From Clostridiales bacterium 38_11 (GTDB lineage Bacteria > Bacillota > Clostridia > Tissierellales > Dethiosulfatibacteraceae): a DNA stretch of 34,738 bases. The notes under the pieces are model-generated. The model did no database searches. It was not told the origin of the DNA and worked only from the letters and a program-made list of their open reading frames with translations. Shown here piece by piece: positions 18,404-28,941 of this stretch. Both the position numbers and the translations under genes were made by a program. The stretch covers positions 1 to 34,738 of the forward strand of contig LGGM01000010.1 of the NCBI GenBank assembly GCA_001509345.1. Direction: 5' to 3'. Positions within the stretch are counted from its first letter, which is position 1; each line of letters starts with the position of its first letter.

Positions 18404-18760
18404 ATGAATATTAAAAAACGAAGAAGACTGGAAGAGGATATCAAAAGATTTCTGAGCCAGATTATTCACAGCAGTGTCAAGGACCCTAGAATCAATGAAC
18501 ACCTGACCATCACAGAAGTCAGTATCACTGATGATATGAAGTACGCAAAGGTGTACGTATCTGTCATCGGAACTGAGAAAGAGAGAAAATCAACCATCGA
18601 TGTCTTGGCAAAGGCTAAAGGATTTATCCGCAAGGAGCTAAGTGGTAGTCTCAGCACGAGATACACACCTGATCTTACATTTTTATTGGACGAAGGTACT
18701 GAGAACACTATAAGAATCAATCAGCTTCTGCGCAGTTTAGAGCAGGGGAAAAGCGAGTAA
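18404..18760 (+). CDS. rbfA: 30S ribosome-binding factor RbfA
   Basis: RRLEEDIKRFLSQIIHSSVKDPRINEHLTITEVSITDDMKYAKVYVSVIG; follows infB. Confidence 0.96.
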   Translation: MNIKKRRRLEEDIKRFLSQIIHSSVKDPRINEHLTITEVSITDDMKYAKVYVSVIGTEKERKSTIDVLAKAKGFIRKELSGSLSTRYTPDLTFLLDEGTENTIRINQLLRSLEQGKSE

Positions 18761-18765
18761 ATAAG

Positions 18766-19743
18766 ATGAATTTACAAAATATTAATTATGTAAACTTATT
18801 CAAAGATAAATTGGATAATTCAAAATCAATAGCGCTCATGTCACATAAAGACCCTGATGGTGACTGTCTCGGGTCTTTGTTAGGGTTTGGGCACATACTT
18901 CAGACAAATGGTAAGTCAATTAAAATGTATTTAGAAGGAGAAATTCCTTTCAATTTTAGATTTTTACCTGATATATCAAAAATATTCAATAAGCCAGACA
19001 ATGATATACATGATCTTGTCTTGGTTTTGGATTGCAGCGATATCACTCGAATCGGTTCGATGGTGGATGTGTTCAATAACTCGAAGAAGAGCGTTTGTAT
19101 CGATCATCATGTCTCCAATGACGGTTTTTGTGATCTTGATATCATTGAAAGCGATTACAGTTCTACAGGAGAACTGGTTTATGAGATTTGCAAGCATTTT
19201 GGATATCTGATTGACAAGGAAGCAGCGACAAATATTTATGCCGCAATATTGACAGACACAGGTAAATTCATCTACAATAACACCAGTTCTCAAACGATGC
19301 GAAATACAGCTGAACTGATTGATAAGGGTATAAATTTCAGCAAGATTGCAGAGAACATCTATGGCAATGAAGATAAGAATGTTTTTCTTATCAAGAACAG
19401 AATTATGTCAGAGGTAGAGTTTTATCATGATGGCAAAGTATCTCTCGCGCCTATTACAAAAGCGATTTTGGACGATTATGGAGTCAGCCTGAAGGATGTC
19501 GATGGCATAGTCGAATCTATCAGAGATATTGAGGGTGTCATGGTGTCATGTGTGTTAAAGGAAATCAGTTTCAAGAATACGAAAGTTAGCCTACGTTCAA
19601 AAGGTGAGATCGATGTCTCAGCTATCAGCGTCCGCTACAATGGAGGCGGACATGAACGAGCAGCCGGATTTAATCTGGAGTCAGATATAAATGAAAGTAA
19701 AAAGATTATAGTGGAACAGCTGAGAAAGCAGATGGAGGATTGA
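18766..19743 (+). CDS. nrnA: DHH/DHHA1 family bifunctional oligoribonuclease/PAP phosphatase (NrnA-type)
   Basis: SHKDPDGDCLGSLLG, VLDCSD, CIDHHVSN, DTGKF, C-terminal GGGHERAAGF. Confidence 0.94.
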   Translation: MNLQNINYVNLFKDKLDNSKSIALMSHKDPDGDCLGSLLGFGHILQTNGKSIKMYLEGEIPFNFRFLPDISKIFNKPDNDIHDLVLVLDCSDITRIGSMVDVFNNSKKSVCIDHHVSNDGFCDLDIIESDYSSTGELVYEICKHFGYLIDKEAATNIYAAILTDTGKFIYNNTSSQTMRNTAELIDKGINFSKIAENIYGNEDKNVFLIKNRIMSEVEFYHDGKVSLAPITKAILDDYGVSLKDVDGIVESIRDIEGVMVSCVLKEISFKNTKVSLRSKGEIDVSAISVRYNGGGHERAAGFNLESDINESKKIIVEQLRKQMED

Positions 19744-19749
19744 TATGAT

Positions 19750-20625
19750 ATGAATGGTATCGTGAATGTTCTAAAACCTACTGGCATGACTTCACATGAT
19801 GTCGTATCGAGACTTAGAAAAATAACCTCAATTAGAAAAATCGGCCATGCAGGTACACTGGATCCCAATGCATCGGGTGTTTTACCGGTTTGTATCGGAA
19901 AAGCCACGAGACTTTCAGATTATCTGATGGAATATGACAAGGAATACATATTTGTGTTGAAACTAGGATTGCTAACTGATACGTATGATATTTACGGTAA
20001 GATAATAACCGAAGACAAAAATCTCCAAGTATTGGAACAAGCAACAGTCTCAGCTGTTATTCGGTCTTTTGAGGGAGAGTCATGGCAGACTCCCCCAATC
20101 TATTCGGCCCTGAAATTGGATGGCAAGAAATTATACGAATATGCAAGACAAGATATTGCAGTAAATATTAAAAAGAGAAAGATAAACATAAAGAAAATTG
20201 AACTACTGGATTATTCATTTCCTTTTATAAGAATAAAAGCTAATGTCACAAAAGGTACGTATATCAGAAGCATTTGTCATGATATCGGTCTAGCTTTGGG
20301 TACAAATGCCGTTATGGCGATATTGGTTCGTACTGCCTCAAAAAATCTGAGCATCAACAATTCCTACACTTTGGAGCAGATTGATGAAATGTATAGGCTT
20401 GATGACTTGAGATTTCTAATGGCTTACGACGCAGTCTTAAAGCTTGAAAGCATGTTTTTTGACGATGACAGTTTAAGCAGGCTAATAAATGGTGTAAAGA
20501 TTCCAAAAAAGGAATTAGAAAATTATCCACAATTTTTTTACATCAGAAACACGAAATCAAAGATTTTCGGCATAGGAGAGATAGTGGATACGACATATGT
20601 CAAATTCAAAAGGCTTTTGATATAG
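19750..20625 (+). CDS. truB: tRNA pseudouridine(55) synthase TruB
   Basis: MNGIVNVLKPTGMTSHDVVSRLRK..KIGHAGTLDPNASGVLPVCIGKATR; TPPIYSALKLDGKKLYEYAR. Confidence 0.97.
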   Translation: MNGIVNVLKPTGMTSHDVVSRLRKITSIRKIGHAGTLDPNASGVLPVCIGKATRLSDYLMEYDKEYIFVLKLGLLTDTYDIYGKIITEDKNLQVLEQATVSAVIRSFEGESWQTPPIYSALKLDGKKLYEYARQDIAVNIKKRKINIKKIELLDYSFPFIRIKANVTKGTYIRSICHDIGLALGTNAVMAILVRTASKNLSINNSYTLEQIDEMYRLDDLRFLMAYDAVLKLESMFFDDDSLSRLINGVKIPKKELENYPQFFYIRNTKSKIFGIGEIVDTTYVKFKRLLI

Positions 20626-20633
20626 GAGAACAT

Positions 20634-21374
20634 ATGAGATATATTACAGCGGCTATTGGAAACTTTGATGGAATACACATGGGACACGATCAGATTATCA
20701 GAAAATGCATCCATATTGGTAATCAATCAGAACAAGATAAAAAAATTGTAACCTTTGAGTATGAGTTTGACAAATTTACCAATATTGCAAAAAAATACAA
20801 GAAAATATACGGAAAACACGGTAAAATATCAACCTTCAAGAATTATGACATTGATGATATTATTTTTTACGCTTTGGATAGTCAGACTGCAATAATGTCT
20901 CCTGAGAGCTTTATTTCAGAAATTTTGATCGACAAGCTTTGCATTAAAAATATTGTTGTAGGATTCAACTTCAGGTTTGGGCATAAGGCCAAAGGTGATA
21001 TTCAGCTACTTCAGGATCTTTCTAACAAATACAACTACAGTGTTGAAGTAATCAGTGCCGTCAAACAAGATGGTAAGGTGATAAGTAGCTCCATGATAAG
21101 GGAATTGATTGCTGCTGGTTGCATTGTGGAGGCTAATAAATTATTGACAGAAGACTACCGGATTGATTTCAGAGATCATCACTATGAGGTGATAAGCAAC
21201 AAGGAATTGTTGATTTTCGACACTGATTTTATCTATCCGCTGGAGGGTTCATATCTGGTTATTGAAAACCAAAACAAATTGAAGATTAAACTTGAAAACG
21301 AAAATGGAATATTACGATTGAAATCAAATGATAGCTTGACCCCGGATATTATTCAGTTTATCAAAAAAATCTGA
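20634..21374 (+). CDS. ribF: RibF-like FAD synthetase (FMN adenylyltransferase domain) without a recognisable riboflavin kinase domain
   Basis: AIGNFDGIHMGHDQII, VVGFNFRFGHKAKGD, SSSMIRELI; the usual GFPTAN riboflavin kinase signature is absent; 246 aa. Confidence 0.85.
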   Translation: MRYITAAIGNFDGIHMGHDQIIRKCIHIGNQSEQDKKIVTFEYEFDKFTNIAKKYKKIYGKHGKISTFKNYDIDDIIFYALDSQTAIMSPESFISEILIDKLCIKNIVVGFNFRFGHKAKGDIQLLQDLSNKYNYSVEVISAVKQDGKVISSSMIRELIAAGCIVEANKLLTEDYRIDFRDHHYEVISNKELLIFDTDFIYPLEGSYLVIENQNKLKIKLENENGILRLKSNDSLTPDIIQFIKKI

Positions 21375-21403
21375 TTTACAAACATAAGTAAATGTGTTAA
21401 AAT
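21375..21403 (+). promoter_or_regulatory. sigma-A type promoter for rpsO
   Basis: TTTACA (21375-21380), 17 bp, TAAAAT (21398-21403). Confidence 0.65.
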
Positions 21404-21433
21404 ACTATTTGTTCCATTATCTATGTAATTCGA

Positions 21434-21480
21434 TTCCTCAACGATTCACATGGGTTTTGGTGAAAAATTGATAGGAGGAA
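21434..21480 (+). promoter_or_regulatory. candidate S15 autoregulatory leader structure sequestering the rpsO SD
   Basis: TTCCTC (21434-21439) complementary to GAGGAA (21475-21480, overlapping the SD) with internal TTCAC (21445-21449)/GTGAA (21460-21464). Confidence 0.5.
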
Positions 21481-21485
21481 CTACA

Positions 21486-21755
21486 ATGGCACTAGAAAAA
21501 CAACTTAAACAAAGCATTATATCAGAGTACAAATTGAGTGATAAGGATACCGGATCTCCCGAAGTTCAGATTGCCATATTGACTAATCAAATCAACCAAC
21601 TTACTGAGCATCTAAAAGTCAATAAAAAAGACCACCACTCAAGAAGAGGTCTTTTAAAAATGGTAGGTAAAAGAAGAGGACTTCTTAAATATCTTCAGAA
21701 CAAAGATATAGAGAGATATAGAAGTATCATCAGCCGATTAGGATTAAGAAGATAA
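21486..21755 (+). CDS. rpsO: 30S ribosomal protein S15
   Basis: [70 protein letters not shown]; 89 aa from ATG 21486 with upstream aggagg. Confidence 0.98.
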   Translation: MALEKQLKQSIISEYKLSDKDTGSPEVQIAILTNQINQLTEHLKVNKKDHHSRRGLLKMVGKRRGLLKYLQNKDIERYRSIISRLGLRR

Positions 21756-21757
21756 CA

Positions 21758-21787
21758 GGAGCGGGGTACACCCCGCTCTATTGTTTT
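21758..21787 (+). terminator. rho-independent terminator after rpsO
   Basis: GAGCGGGG-TACA-CCCCGCTC then TATTGTTTT. Confidence 0.85.
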
Positions 21788-21804
21788 AATAAAGGAGGAC
21801 TAAT

Positions 21805-23898
21805 ATGGAAAAGATTTATGAATATGAATTGGCAGGAAGAAAACTTAGCTTGACTTTCAATAAGTTCGCAGAATTTGCAAATTCAGCTTGTATGGTAAGG
21901 TACGGAGATACAGCGGTTTTTGCTGTTGTTACAGCATCAAAGAAACCCAAAGAAGGAATTGATTATTTTCCACTCGGCGTTTTTTATGAAGAAAAATTGT
22001 ACTCAGTAGGTAAAATACCCGGAGGCTTTATCAAAAGAGAGGGAAGACCGAGTGAAAAAGCGACATTGGCTTCCAGACTAATAGACAGACCATTGAGACC
22101 ACTATTCCCGCACGGATTCAGAAATGATGTCCAGGTTGTCACTACTGTCATGTCAGTAGATCAGGATTGTTCTCCTGAGATAGCGGCAATGATAGGGGCT
22201 TCTGCAGTATTGACGGTATCCGATATACCTTTTGACGGACCAATAGGTGGCGTCAATATGGGTCTAGTTGATAATGAACTGGTTGTTAATCCAAATCAAG
22301 CACAAAGAGAAGTATCAAAGCTTGATTTGACAGTTGCTGGAACCAAAGACGCGGTCATGATGGTTGAAGCCGGCGCAGACATAGTACCTGAAGAAACTAT
22401 TCTTGAAGCGATTATGCAGGCTCATGGAGAAATTATCAAAATCTGTGGGTTTATTGAAAAAATCAGAAACGAAATTGGTAAAGAAAAATCTCAGATAGAG
22501 TTCATCACACCTTCAGAAGAAATCAAGAATGAAATCCTAGCTTACGCGGATGAGAGATTTGACGACGCTATCAACTCGGCTGACAAGCAGGAGAGAGAAG
22601 AAAAAACTGAATTGGTTCAAAGCGAAGTCAAAGCATATTTCGAAGAAAAATATCCCGATCATATAAAAGATATAAAAGAAATATTGTATGATATCATAAA
22701 AGAAAAGGTTAGAACCAATATTGTCAAAAAAGGGATCAGACCCGATAATCGAAAAATAGATGAAATAAGGCCAATATCCTGTGAAGTCGGCATACTACCG
22801 AGAACACACGGCACCGGTCTGTTCACAAGAGGTCAGACACAAGTTTTAACAGTTGCAACGCTAGGAGTAGCAAGCGACATACAGATTATTGATGGTATAT
22901 CAGAGGAAGATAATAAAAGCTACATGCACCACTATAATTTTCCAGGATACAGTGTTGGAGAACCTTCCCCTATAAGAGGTCCGGGAAGAAGAGAAATCGG
23001 TCACGGTGCATTGGCTGAAAGAGCTTTGATTCCTGTATTGCCAAACAAAGAGGATTTCCCTTACACCTTGAGATTGGTATCAGAAGTTTTGAGCTCAAAC
23101 GGATCAACATCCCAAGCCAGCGTTTGTGGTAGTACGATGTCATTGATGGATGCAGGTGTTCCGATTAAAGCACCGGTAGCCGGCATAGCAATGGGTCTTA
23201 TAAAAGAAGGCGACGATGTAGTTGTATTGACAGATATTCAGGGAATGGAAGATTTCCTTGGTGACATGGACTTTAAGGTTGCTGGAACAGCAGAAGGTGT
23301 CACCGCTATTCAGATGGACATGAAGATTCATGGTATTGATAGAAACATTATTATGCAAGCACTTGATCAGGCCAAAGCAGGCAGGCTGTTCATATTGGAT
23401 AAGATGAACGAATGTATTTCAGAACCTAGAAAAGAGGTCTCCAAATATGCTCCGAAAATCATCTATATGAAGGTACATCCTGATAAAATAAGAGAGATCA
23501 TTGGTGCTGGTGGCAAAGTAATCAATAAAATTATAGAGGATACAGGCGTTAAAATTGATATAGAAGATGATGGCTCTGTTATGATTGCAGCTATAAACCT
23601 TGAGGCTGGACTTAAAGCGAAAGCGATTATTGAAGCGATCATAAAAGACATTGAAGTTGGCGAGATGTATGTGGGCAAGGTTGTTAAAATCATGAATTTT
23701 GGCGCTTTTATAGACATAGGAAACAAAAAGGAAGGCCTTGTGCACATTTCCGAGCTATCCAAACAAAGAGTCAACAAGGTGGAAGACGTTTTGAAAGAAG
23801 GCGAAGAGGTGCTTGTTAAAGTCATCGGCATAGATAAACAAGGGAAAATTAAATTATCAAGGAAAGATGCTCTTAAAGAGACAGAAACCGATAAATAA
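21805..23898 (+). CDS. pnp: polyribonucleotide nucleotidyltransferase (PNPase)
   Basis: Two RNase PH domains ([60 protein letters not shown]), KH and S1 at the C-terminus. Confidence 0.98.
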   Translation: MEKIYEYELAGRKLSLTFNKFAEFANSACMVRYGDTAVFAVVTASKKPKEGIDYFPLGVFYEEKLYSVGKIPGGFIKREGRPSEKATLASRLIDRPLRPLFPHGFRNDVQVVTTVMSVDQDCSPEIAAMIGASAVLTVSDIPFDGPIGGVNMGLVDNELVVNPNQAQREVSKLDLTVAGTKDAVMMVEAGADIVPEETILEAIMQAHGEIIKICGFIEKIRNEIGKEKSQIEFITPSEEIKNEILAYADERFDDAINSADKQEREEKTELVQSEVKAYFEEKYPDHIKDIKEILYDIIKEKVRTNIVKKGIRPDNRKIDEIRPISCEVGILPRTHGTGLFTRGQTQVLTVATLGVASDIQIIDGISEEDNKSYMHHYNFPGYSVGEPSPIRGPGRREIGHGALAERALIPVLPNKEDFPYTLRLVSEVLSSNGSTSQASVCGSTMSLMDAGVPIKAPVAGIAMGLIKEGDDVVVLTDIQGMEDFLGDMDFKVAGTAEGVTAIQMDMKIHGIDRNIIMQALDQAKAGRLFILDKMNECISEPRKEVSKYAPKIIYMKVHPDKIREIIGAGGKVINKIIEDTGVKIDIEDDGSVMIAAINLEAGLKAKAIIEAIIKDIEVGEMYVGKVVKIMNFGAFIDIGNKKEGLVHISELSKQRVNKVEDVLKEGEEVLVKVIGIDKQGKIKLSRKDALKETETDK

Positions 23899-23908
23899 TC
23901 ACGGACTT

Positions 23909-23933
23909 AAATCCCTCTTTAAGAGGGATTTCT
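23909..23933 (+). terminator. terminator-like hairpin after pnp
   Basis: AAATCCCTC-TTTAA-GAGGGATTT then CTT. Confidence 0.7.
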
Positions 23934-23951
23934 TAATAGTCAGGAGGATAA

Positions 23952-25214
23952 ATGATACACAAAATAATAATGGATAATGGCTTAAGGATCATTTTCGAAA
24001 AAATAGATCATGTCAAATCTGTTTCAACCGGTATTTGGATTGGAGCCGGATCTATCAATGAAACGACAATAAACAATGGCATATCTCATATGATTGAACA
24101 TATGCTTTTTAAAGGCACCAAAAAAAGGAGTGCTTTCGACATAGTTGAAGAAATAGATAGCATGGGAGGTCAGATTAACGCCTTTACTACAAAAGAATGC
24201 ACAGGCTACTATACAAAGGTTGCTTCCTATTTTTTTGATAAATCATTAGAGATACTTTCAGATATGATCTTCAACTCTGTTTTTGATGAAGGGGAACTGG
24301 AGAAAGAAAAGAAGGTAATCATTGAGGAAATATTGATGTATGAAGACTCTCCGGAAGATTATGTACATGAATTGCTCACCAAGATATCATTTGAAGGTAA
24401 TGCTATTTCCTACCCGATACTGGGGGATATTGAATCTGTCATTGGTATAAACAGACAGATTATCGATGATTATATGGATCATTATTATACGGCTGATAAT
24501 GTTGTTATATCAATAGTGGGCAACATAACACTTGATGAGGTGAAGCAGCTATGCAACAAATATTTCAATAATTTTAGAAAGAAGAGCAAGATAACAGAAA
24601 CACCCAAATCATTCGATTACACTCTCAATAAGCAAGGTATCCACAAAAATATAGAACAACTACATTTTTGCATTGGTGTAAAGGGTTTTGAAAGAAATAG
24701 CCCCCATTATTATTCAACAAACATTTTGAACAATGTATTAGGTGGCAGCATGAGTTCTAGATTGTTTCAGAATATCAGAGAGAAAAGTGGTTTGGTTTAT
24801 AGTATATATTCATTCCATTCCAGCTATAAAATGTCAGGCTTGTTCGGTATTTACTCAGCTCTGAAGGAGAACAATGTTGAAGAAGTGCTGCAACAAATAA
24901 AACATGAGATAAACAGCTTTAGAAAAGGGAATATCTCAATCTCTGAGTTCGAAAGAGCAAAATCACAGATTAAAGGCAACTACATCTTAAGCCTTGAAAA
25001 CACATCGAACAGAATGACTGTATTGGGAAGAAGAGAATTATTTTACAATGAAACCATTCAGCCTGAAGATATCATTCCAAAAATTGAGAGCGTGGCATAT
25101 AAAGATGTAATAGACGTTTCAAAAATGCTGTTTAAGGGAAGTGACTTTAATATTGCATTTACCGGCAATATTGAAGATAATAAGGAGATAGATAGTCTAT
25201 TTAAAATGTATTAA
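23952..25214 (+). CDS. M16 family (pitrilysin-like) zinc peptidase, processing-protease-like
   Basis: [18 protein letters not shown] (HxxEH), downstream Glu region; follows pnp as in other Firmicutes. Confidence 0.95.
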   Translation: MIHKIIMDNGLRIIFEKIDHVKSVSTGIWIGAGSINETTINNGISHMIEHMLFKGTKKRSAFDIVEEIDSMGGQINAFTTKECTGYYTKVASYFFDKSLEILSDMIFNSVFDEGELEKEKKVIIEEILMYEDSPEDYVHELLTKISFEGNAISYPILGDIESVIGINRQIIDDYMDHYYTADNVVISIVGNITLDEVKQLCNKYFNNFRKKSKITETPKSFDYTLNKQGIHKNIEQLHFCIGVKGFERNSPHYYSTNILNNVLGGSMSSRLFQNIREKSGLVYSIYSFHSSYKMSGLFGIYSALKENNVEEVLQQIKHEINSFRKGNISISEFERAKSQIKGNYILSLENTSNRMTVLGRRELFYNETIQPEDIIPKIESVAYKDVIDVSKMLFKGSDFNIAFTGNIEDNKEIDSLFKMY

Positions 25215-25225
25215 GGAGGATTGGC

Positions 25226-25660
25226 ATGTTTGTTAAGATTCTTAAAAACAATGAATTTGATTTACCAAAGTATGAGACAGAAGGGTCATCCGGAATGGAT
25301 TTAAGGGCTAATGTCGACGAATCTATTGTATTAAAGCCTTTCGAGCGATCTCTCGTACCTACAGGTATTTCCTTAGAGATACCCAGAGGATTTGAGGCTC
25401 AGATCAGAGCAAGAAGTGGTCTGGCCATCAAACATGGGATAAGCTTAGTGAACGGCATAGGAACAATTGACAGCGATTATAGAGGTGAAATCAAGGTGAT
25501 ACTAATCAATCTCGGAAATGAGAATTTCGAGATAAATAAAGGCGACCGCATAGCTCAGATGATATTTACCAAAGTCGAGGTGGCTGAAGTCAGGGAAGTA
25601 AAAGTGATTGAATCGTCCGACAGGGGGTCTGGAGGATTTGGACACACCGGTCTGAATTGA
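25226..25660 (+). CDS. dut: dUTP diphosphatase
   Basis: [54 protein letters not shown] (trimeric dUTPase motifs). Confidence 0.97.
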   Translation: MFVKILKNNEFDLPKYETEGSSGMDLRANVDESIVLKPFERSLVPTGISLEIPRGFEAQIRARSGLAIKHGISLVNGIGTIDSDYRGEIKVILINLGNENFEINKGDRIAQMIFTKVEVAEVREVKVIESSDRGSGGFGHTGLN

Positions 25661-25686
25661 TATTCATCTGCAATTTGTGATATAAT
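25657..25686 (+). promoter_or_regulatory. sigma-A type promoter for uppP
   Basis: TTGATA (25657-25662), 18 bp, TATAAT (25681-25686); -35 overlaps the dut stop. Confidence 0.7.
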
Positions 25687-25701
25687 CACCTTGGAGGAAT
25701 T

Positions 25702-26511
25702 ATGACTGTTTTCGAAGGAATTTTTTTAGGCTTAACACAAGGACTGACGGAATTTTTGCCTGTCAGCAGTTCTGGGCACCTTGCAATAATGAGCAAATTA
25801 TTTGGTATTCAAGAAGGCAATATTTTTTATAGTGTCATGTTGCATTTTAGCACTTTAATCGCAGTCCTCATTTATTTTCGAAAAGATATCATAAGATTGT
25901 TTTTTTCGTTGCTCAGTCTTATCAGAAAGATTGCCAAAATGCAAAATAGCAAATTGGCTCTTTATGAACGAATGGTATTGCTGCTCTTGATTGCCACTAT
26001 CCCAACAGTTGTCATCGGATTGTTGTTCAGTGATCAGTTCGAATTCTTATACACCGATTTGAGATTTGTTGGATTTGCATTGATTATTACCGGGACCTTA
26101 TTGTTATTGTCGGAAAAAATTGGAAAAAGGAATCTTGATTTATCGAATATCTCTTTCCCGAAAGCAATACTAATAGGCTTGTTTCAAGGCTTGGCCATCG
26201 CACCGGGTATATCCAGATCGGGTTCGACTATAGTTGGTGCATTATTTGTTGGCCTTAATCGAGAGGAAGCAGCAAGATTCTCATTCCTGCTATCCATTCC
26301 AGCTATTTCCGGAGCAGCACTTTTGGAGATGCTTTCTATAAATACTGCAAATGTTGTTCTGAATGCAAATCTATTTTTGGGTATGCTGACTGCATTTACA
26401 GCAGGCATGCTGTCAATCGGCATTTTAATGAATCTGATTAGAAAAGGAAAACTTTATTATTTTTCAATATATGTCTTTGCACTTGGGCTATTCACAATTT
26501 TCTTCCTGTAA
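25702..26511 (+). CDS. uppP: undecaprenyl-diphosphatase
   Basis: GLTQGLTEFLPVSSSGHLAIMSKLFG; PGISRSGSTIVGALFVGL. Confidence 0.97.
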   Translation: MTVFEGIFLGLTQGLTEFLPVSSSGHLAIMSKLFGIQEGNIFYSVMLHFSTLIAVLIYFRKDIIRLFFSLLSLIRKIAKMQNSKLALYERMVLLLLIATIPTVVIGLLFSDQFEFLYTDLRFVGFALIITGTLLLLSEKIGKRNLDLSNISFPKAILIGLFQGLAIAPGISRSGSTIVGALFVGLNREEAARFSFLLSIPAISGAALLEMLSINTANVVLNANLFLGMLTAFTAGMLSIGILMNLIRKGKLYYFSIYVFALGLFTIFFL

Positions 26512-26540
26512 TCAAATCGATTCTATAAGTGGGTGATATA

Positions 26541-28934
26541 TTGAGTAATAAAACCGGCAAAACAACAAAAGGCAAAACAACAAAAATCAATAAAAGAAAA
26601 CCTGCCGGGAAGACATCGAGAATAAATGACCGATTGCTTAATGAGGTAAAGGGTGTTATTTATATTGTCATAGCTTTATTGTTTTTTGTTTCCAGGCGTT
26701 ATGAGACAGGTCTGATATTTGGTTATCTGACACGTTTTCTCAAGGTGTTGTCAGGCAAAGGCTTTATATTAGTGCCATATTTGTTTCTAGCTATCGGACT
26801 TCTTTATTTTGTCAATTATAGGAAACAACAAAAGGCATCCAATGTCAAATTTGCATTGGTCATATTTATATGCATCATTTCAATACTGACAATCACTGAT
26901 ACGGAAGTTGTGGATTCCAATATTTTTTCTGAAAGAGATATAAGAACAGTAGCGGATTATTTTATCAAAGGAAGCCTTGATGCGCAGATTTCCGGTGGTG
27001 GTATTATCGGTGGATTGATATCCTATATATTGATTTTTTTATTCGGTAGAGTCGGGTCTCTTATAGTTGACAGTGCTGCGATTCTAATCTGCCTGATACT
27101 AATCACTCAAAAGAGCGCTTATCTGATGTCCAGCACTTTTTTTAACCGTGTACAAACTTTTTTTCAGACATTATCCAGATCCATTTATGAATTTGTGTTT
27201 ATTGAAGAGAAGAGTGAAAAAAAAAGTAAAAGGAAAACAACCGTTGGGAAAGAAACCGATATAAGCCCCCTAAAGGATTATTCCTACAATGACTACAATA
27301 TAAAAGGTGAAGTCAACAAGCAACGGGTTTTTGATATGGATCTGTCAACAAAAAAACCATCTGAAATAAATAGAACCAATGAATATCGAGACAGAAAGGC
27401 TGACGATACCCATCCCCCTATAAAAATTGGAAAATCGGAAAAACCGCTTGAGAAAAAGGATGATACCTTTGAACAGGTTAAATTGAAAGCTAATTTAAAA
27501 TCGAAAAATGATTTCTACAGGTTACCGGATATCAGTCTACTCGATGATAATATAAAGAATAATATTACCAATGAGAAGAGAGAAGCGATTGAGAGCGCGG
27601 ATATTCTTTTGAAAACATTGAAAAGCTTTGGTATTGACTGTAAATTGGTTCAAATCAACAGAGGCCCGACGATCACAAGATACGAACTGCAGCCTGCACC
27701 AGGTGTTAAAGTCAGCAGAATCACGAATCTTTCTAAGGATATCGCTTTAAACCTCGCCAAGTCAGATGTCAGAATAGAAGCACCAATACCGGGAAAAGCG
27801 GCAATAGGGATTGAGGTTCCCAATAACAACAAATCCGATGTTTTTCTAAAAGAACTGATTGTCTCGAAAGAATACAAGGATGACACCATTTCTATTCCTT
27901 TCGCGATTGGAAAAGATATAGCCGGGAAAAATATGGTGTCAGATATAGCAAGCATGCCTCATCTTCTGATAGCTGGGGCGACAGGATCAGGTAAAAGTGT
28001 CTGTATCAATGCTCTGCTGATGAGTATATTATTCAGAGCAAAACCTGATGACATCAAGCTTATATTGATTGATCCAAAAGTGGTGGAACTTAATATTTAT
28101 AATGGACTTCCACATTTGCTCATACCCGTGGTCACTGATCCGAGAAAAGCGGCAAATGCTCTTGGGTGGGCAGTACAGGAAATGTCCAACAGATATGAAA
28201 TTTTTGCGCAAAACAGCGTCAGGGACATAACATCATACAACAATAAAAAATTAATTGAGAATAAAAAAGAAGAGATTATTCCTAAAATAGTCATCGTGAT
28301 AGATGAGCTTGCTGACCTGATGATGGTCGCTGCAGGAGAGGTTGAGGACAGCATCACAAGGTTGGCACAATTGGCAAGAGCAGCTGGAATCCATCTGGTA
28401 ATAGCAACTCAAAGACCTTCGGTGGATGTCATAACAGGCACCATAAAAGCCAATATTTCAGCGAGGATTGCTTTTTCGGTTTCTTCATACATTGACTCCA
28501 GAACAATTCTCGACTCCAGCGGGGCAGAGAAACTACTGGGTAAAGGCGATTTACTCTACCACCCTGTCGGTACAAACAAACATATCAGAATACAAGGTGT
28601 ATTTGTCAGTGATGAAGAGGTCAGGCGAATAATAGCTTTTATCAAGAATCAAAAATTTACCACTGAAGATAATGCGGTAGAGGAAGAAATCATAAACGTG
28701 CAAATCAACAAGGACAATGATTATGATGAGTACCTGCAAAGAGCCGCAGAACTGGTTGTCATGGAGGGTCAGGCATCGGTATCCTATATGCAGAGAAAAT
28801 TGAAGGTTGGTTATTCCAGGGCGGCAAGGATTATTGATCAGTTGGAAGAAATTGGCATAGTAGGTCCTCATGAAGGTAGCAAACCGAGAAAAGTGCTGAT
28901 AAACGCAGAGGAACTGGATGAATTAAATTTTTAG
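26541..28934 (+). CDS. ftsK: DNA translocase FtsK/SpoIIIE
   Basis: N-terminal TM segments; LLIAGATGSGKSVCINALLMSIL (Walker A), IVIVIDELADLMM (Walker B), IHLVIATQRPSVDVITGTIKANI; winged-helix gamma domain. TTG 26541 or GTG 26529 start. Confidence 0.96.
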   Translation: MSNKTGKTTKGKTTKINKRKPAGKTSRINDRLLNEVKGVIYIVIALLFFVSRRYETGLIFGYLTRFLKVLSGKGFILVPYLFLAIGLLYFVNYRKQQKASNVKFALVIFICIISILTITDTEVVDSNIFSERDIRTVADYFIKGSLDAQISGGGIIGGLISYILIFLFGRVGSLIVDSAAILICLILITQKSAYLMSSTFFNRVQTFFQTLSRSIYEFVFIEEKSEKKSKRKTTVGKETDISPLKDYSYNDYNIKGEVNKQRVFDMDLSTKKPSEINRTNEYRDRKADDTHPPIKIGKSEKPLEKKDDTFEQVKLKANLKSKNDFYRLPDISLLDDNIKNNITNEKREAIESADILLKTLKSFGIDCKLVQINRGPTITRYELQPAPGVKVSRITNLSKDIALNLAKSDVRIEAPIPGKAAIGIEVPNNNKSDVFLKELIVSKEYKDDTISIPFAIGKDIAGKNMVSDIASMPHLLIAGATGSGKSVCINALLMSILFRAKPDDIKLILIDPKVVELNIYNGLPHLLIPVVTDPRKAANALGWAVQEMSNRYEIFAQNSVRDITSYNNKKLIENKKEEIIPKIVIVIDELADLMMVAAGEVEDSITRLAQLARAAGIHLVIATQRPSVDVITGTIKANISARIAFSVSSYIDSRTILDSSGAEKLLGKGDLLYHPVGTNKHIRIQGVFVSDEEVRRIIAFIKNQKFTTEDNAVEEEIINVQINKDNDYDEYLQRAAELVVMEGQASVSYMQRKLKVGYSRAARIIDQLEEIGIVGPHEGSKPRKVLINAEELDELNF

Positions 28935-28941
28935 GAGAACT

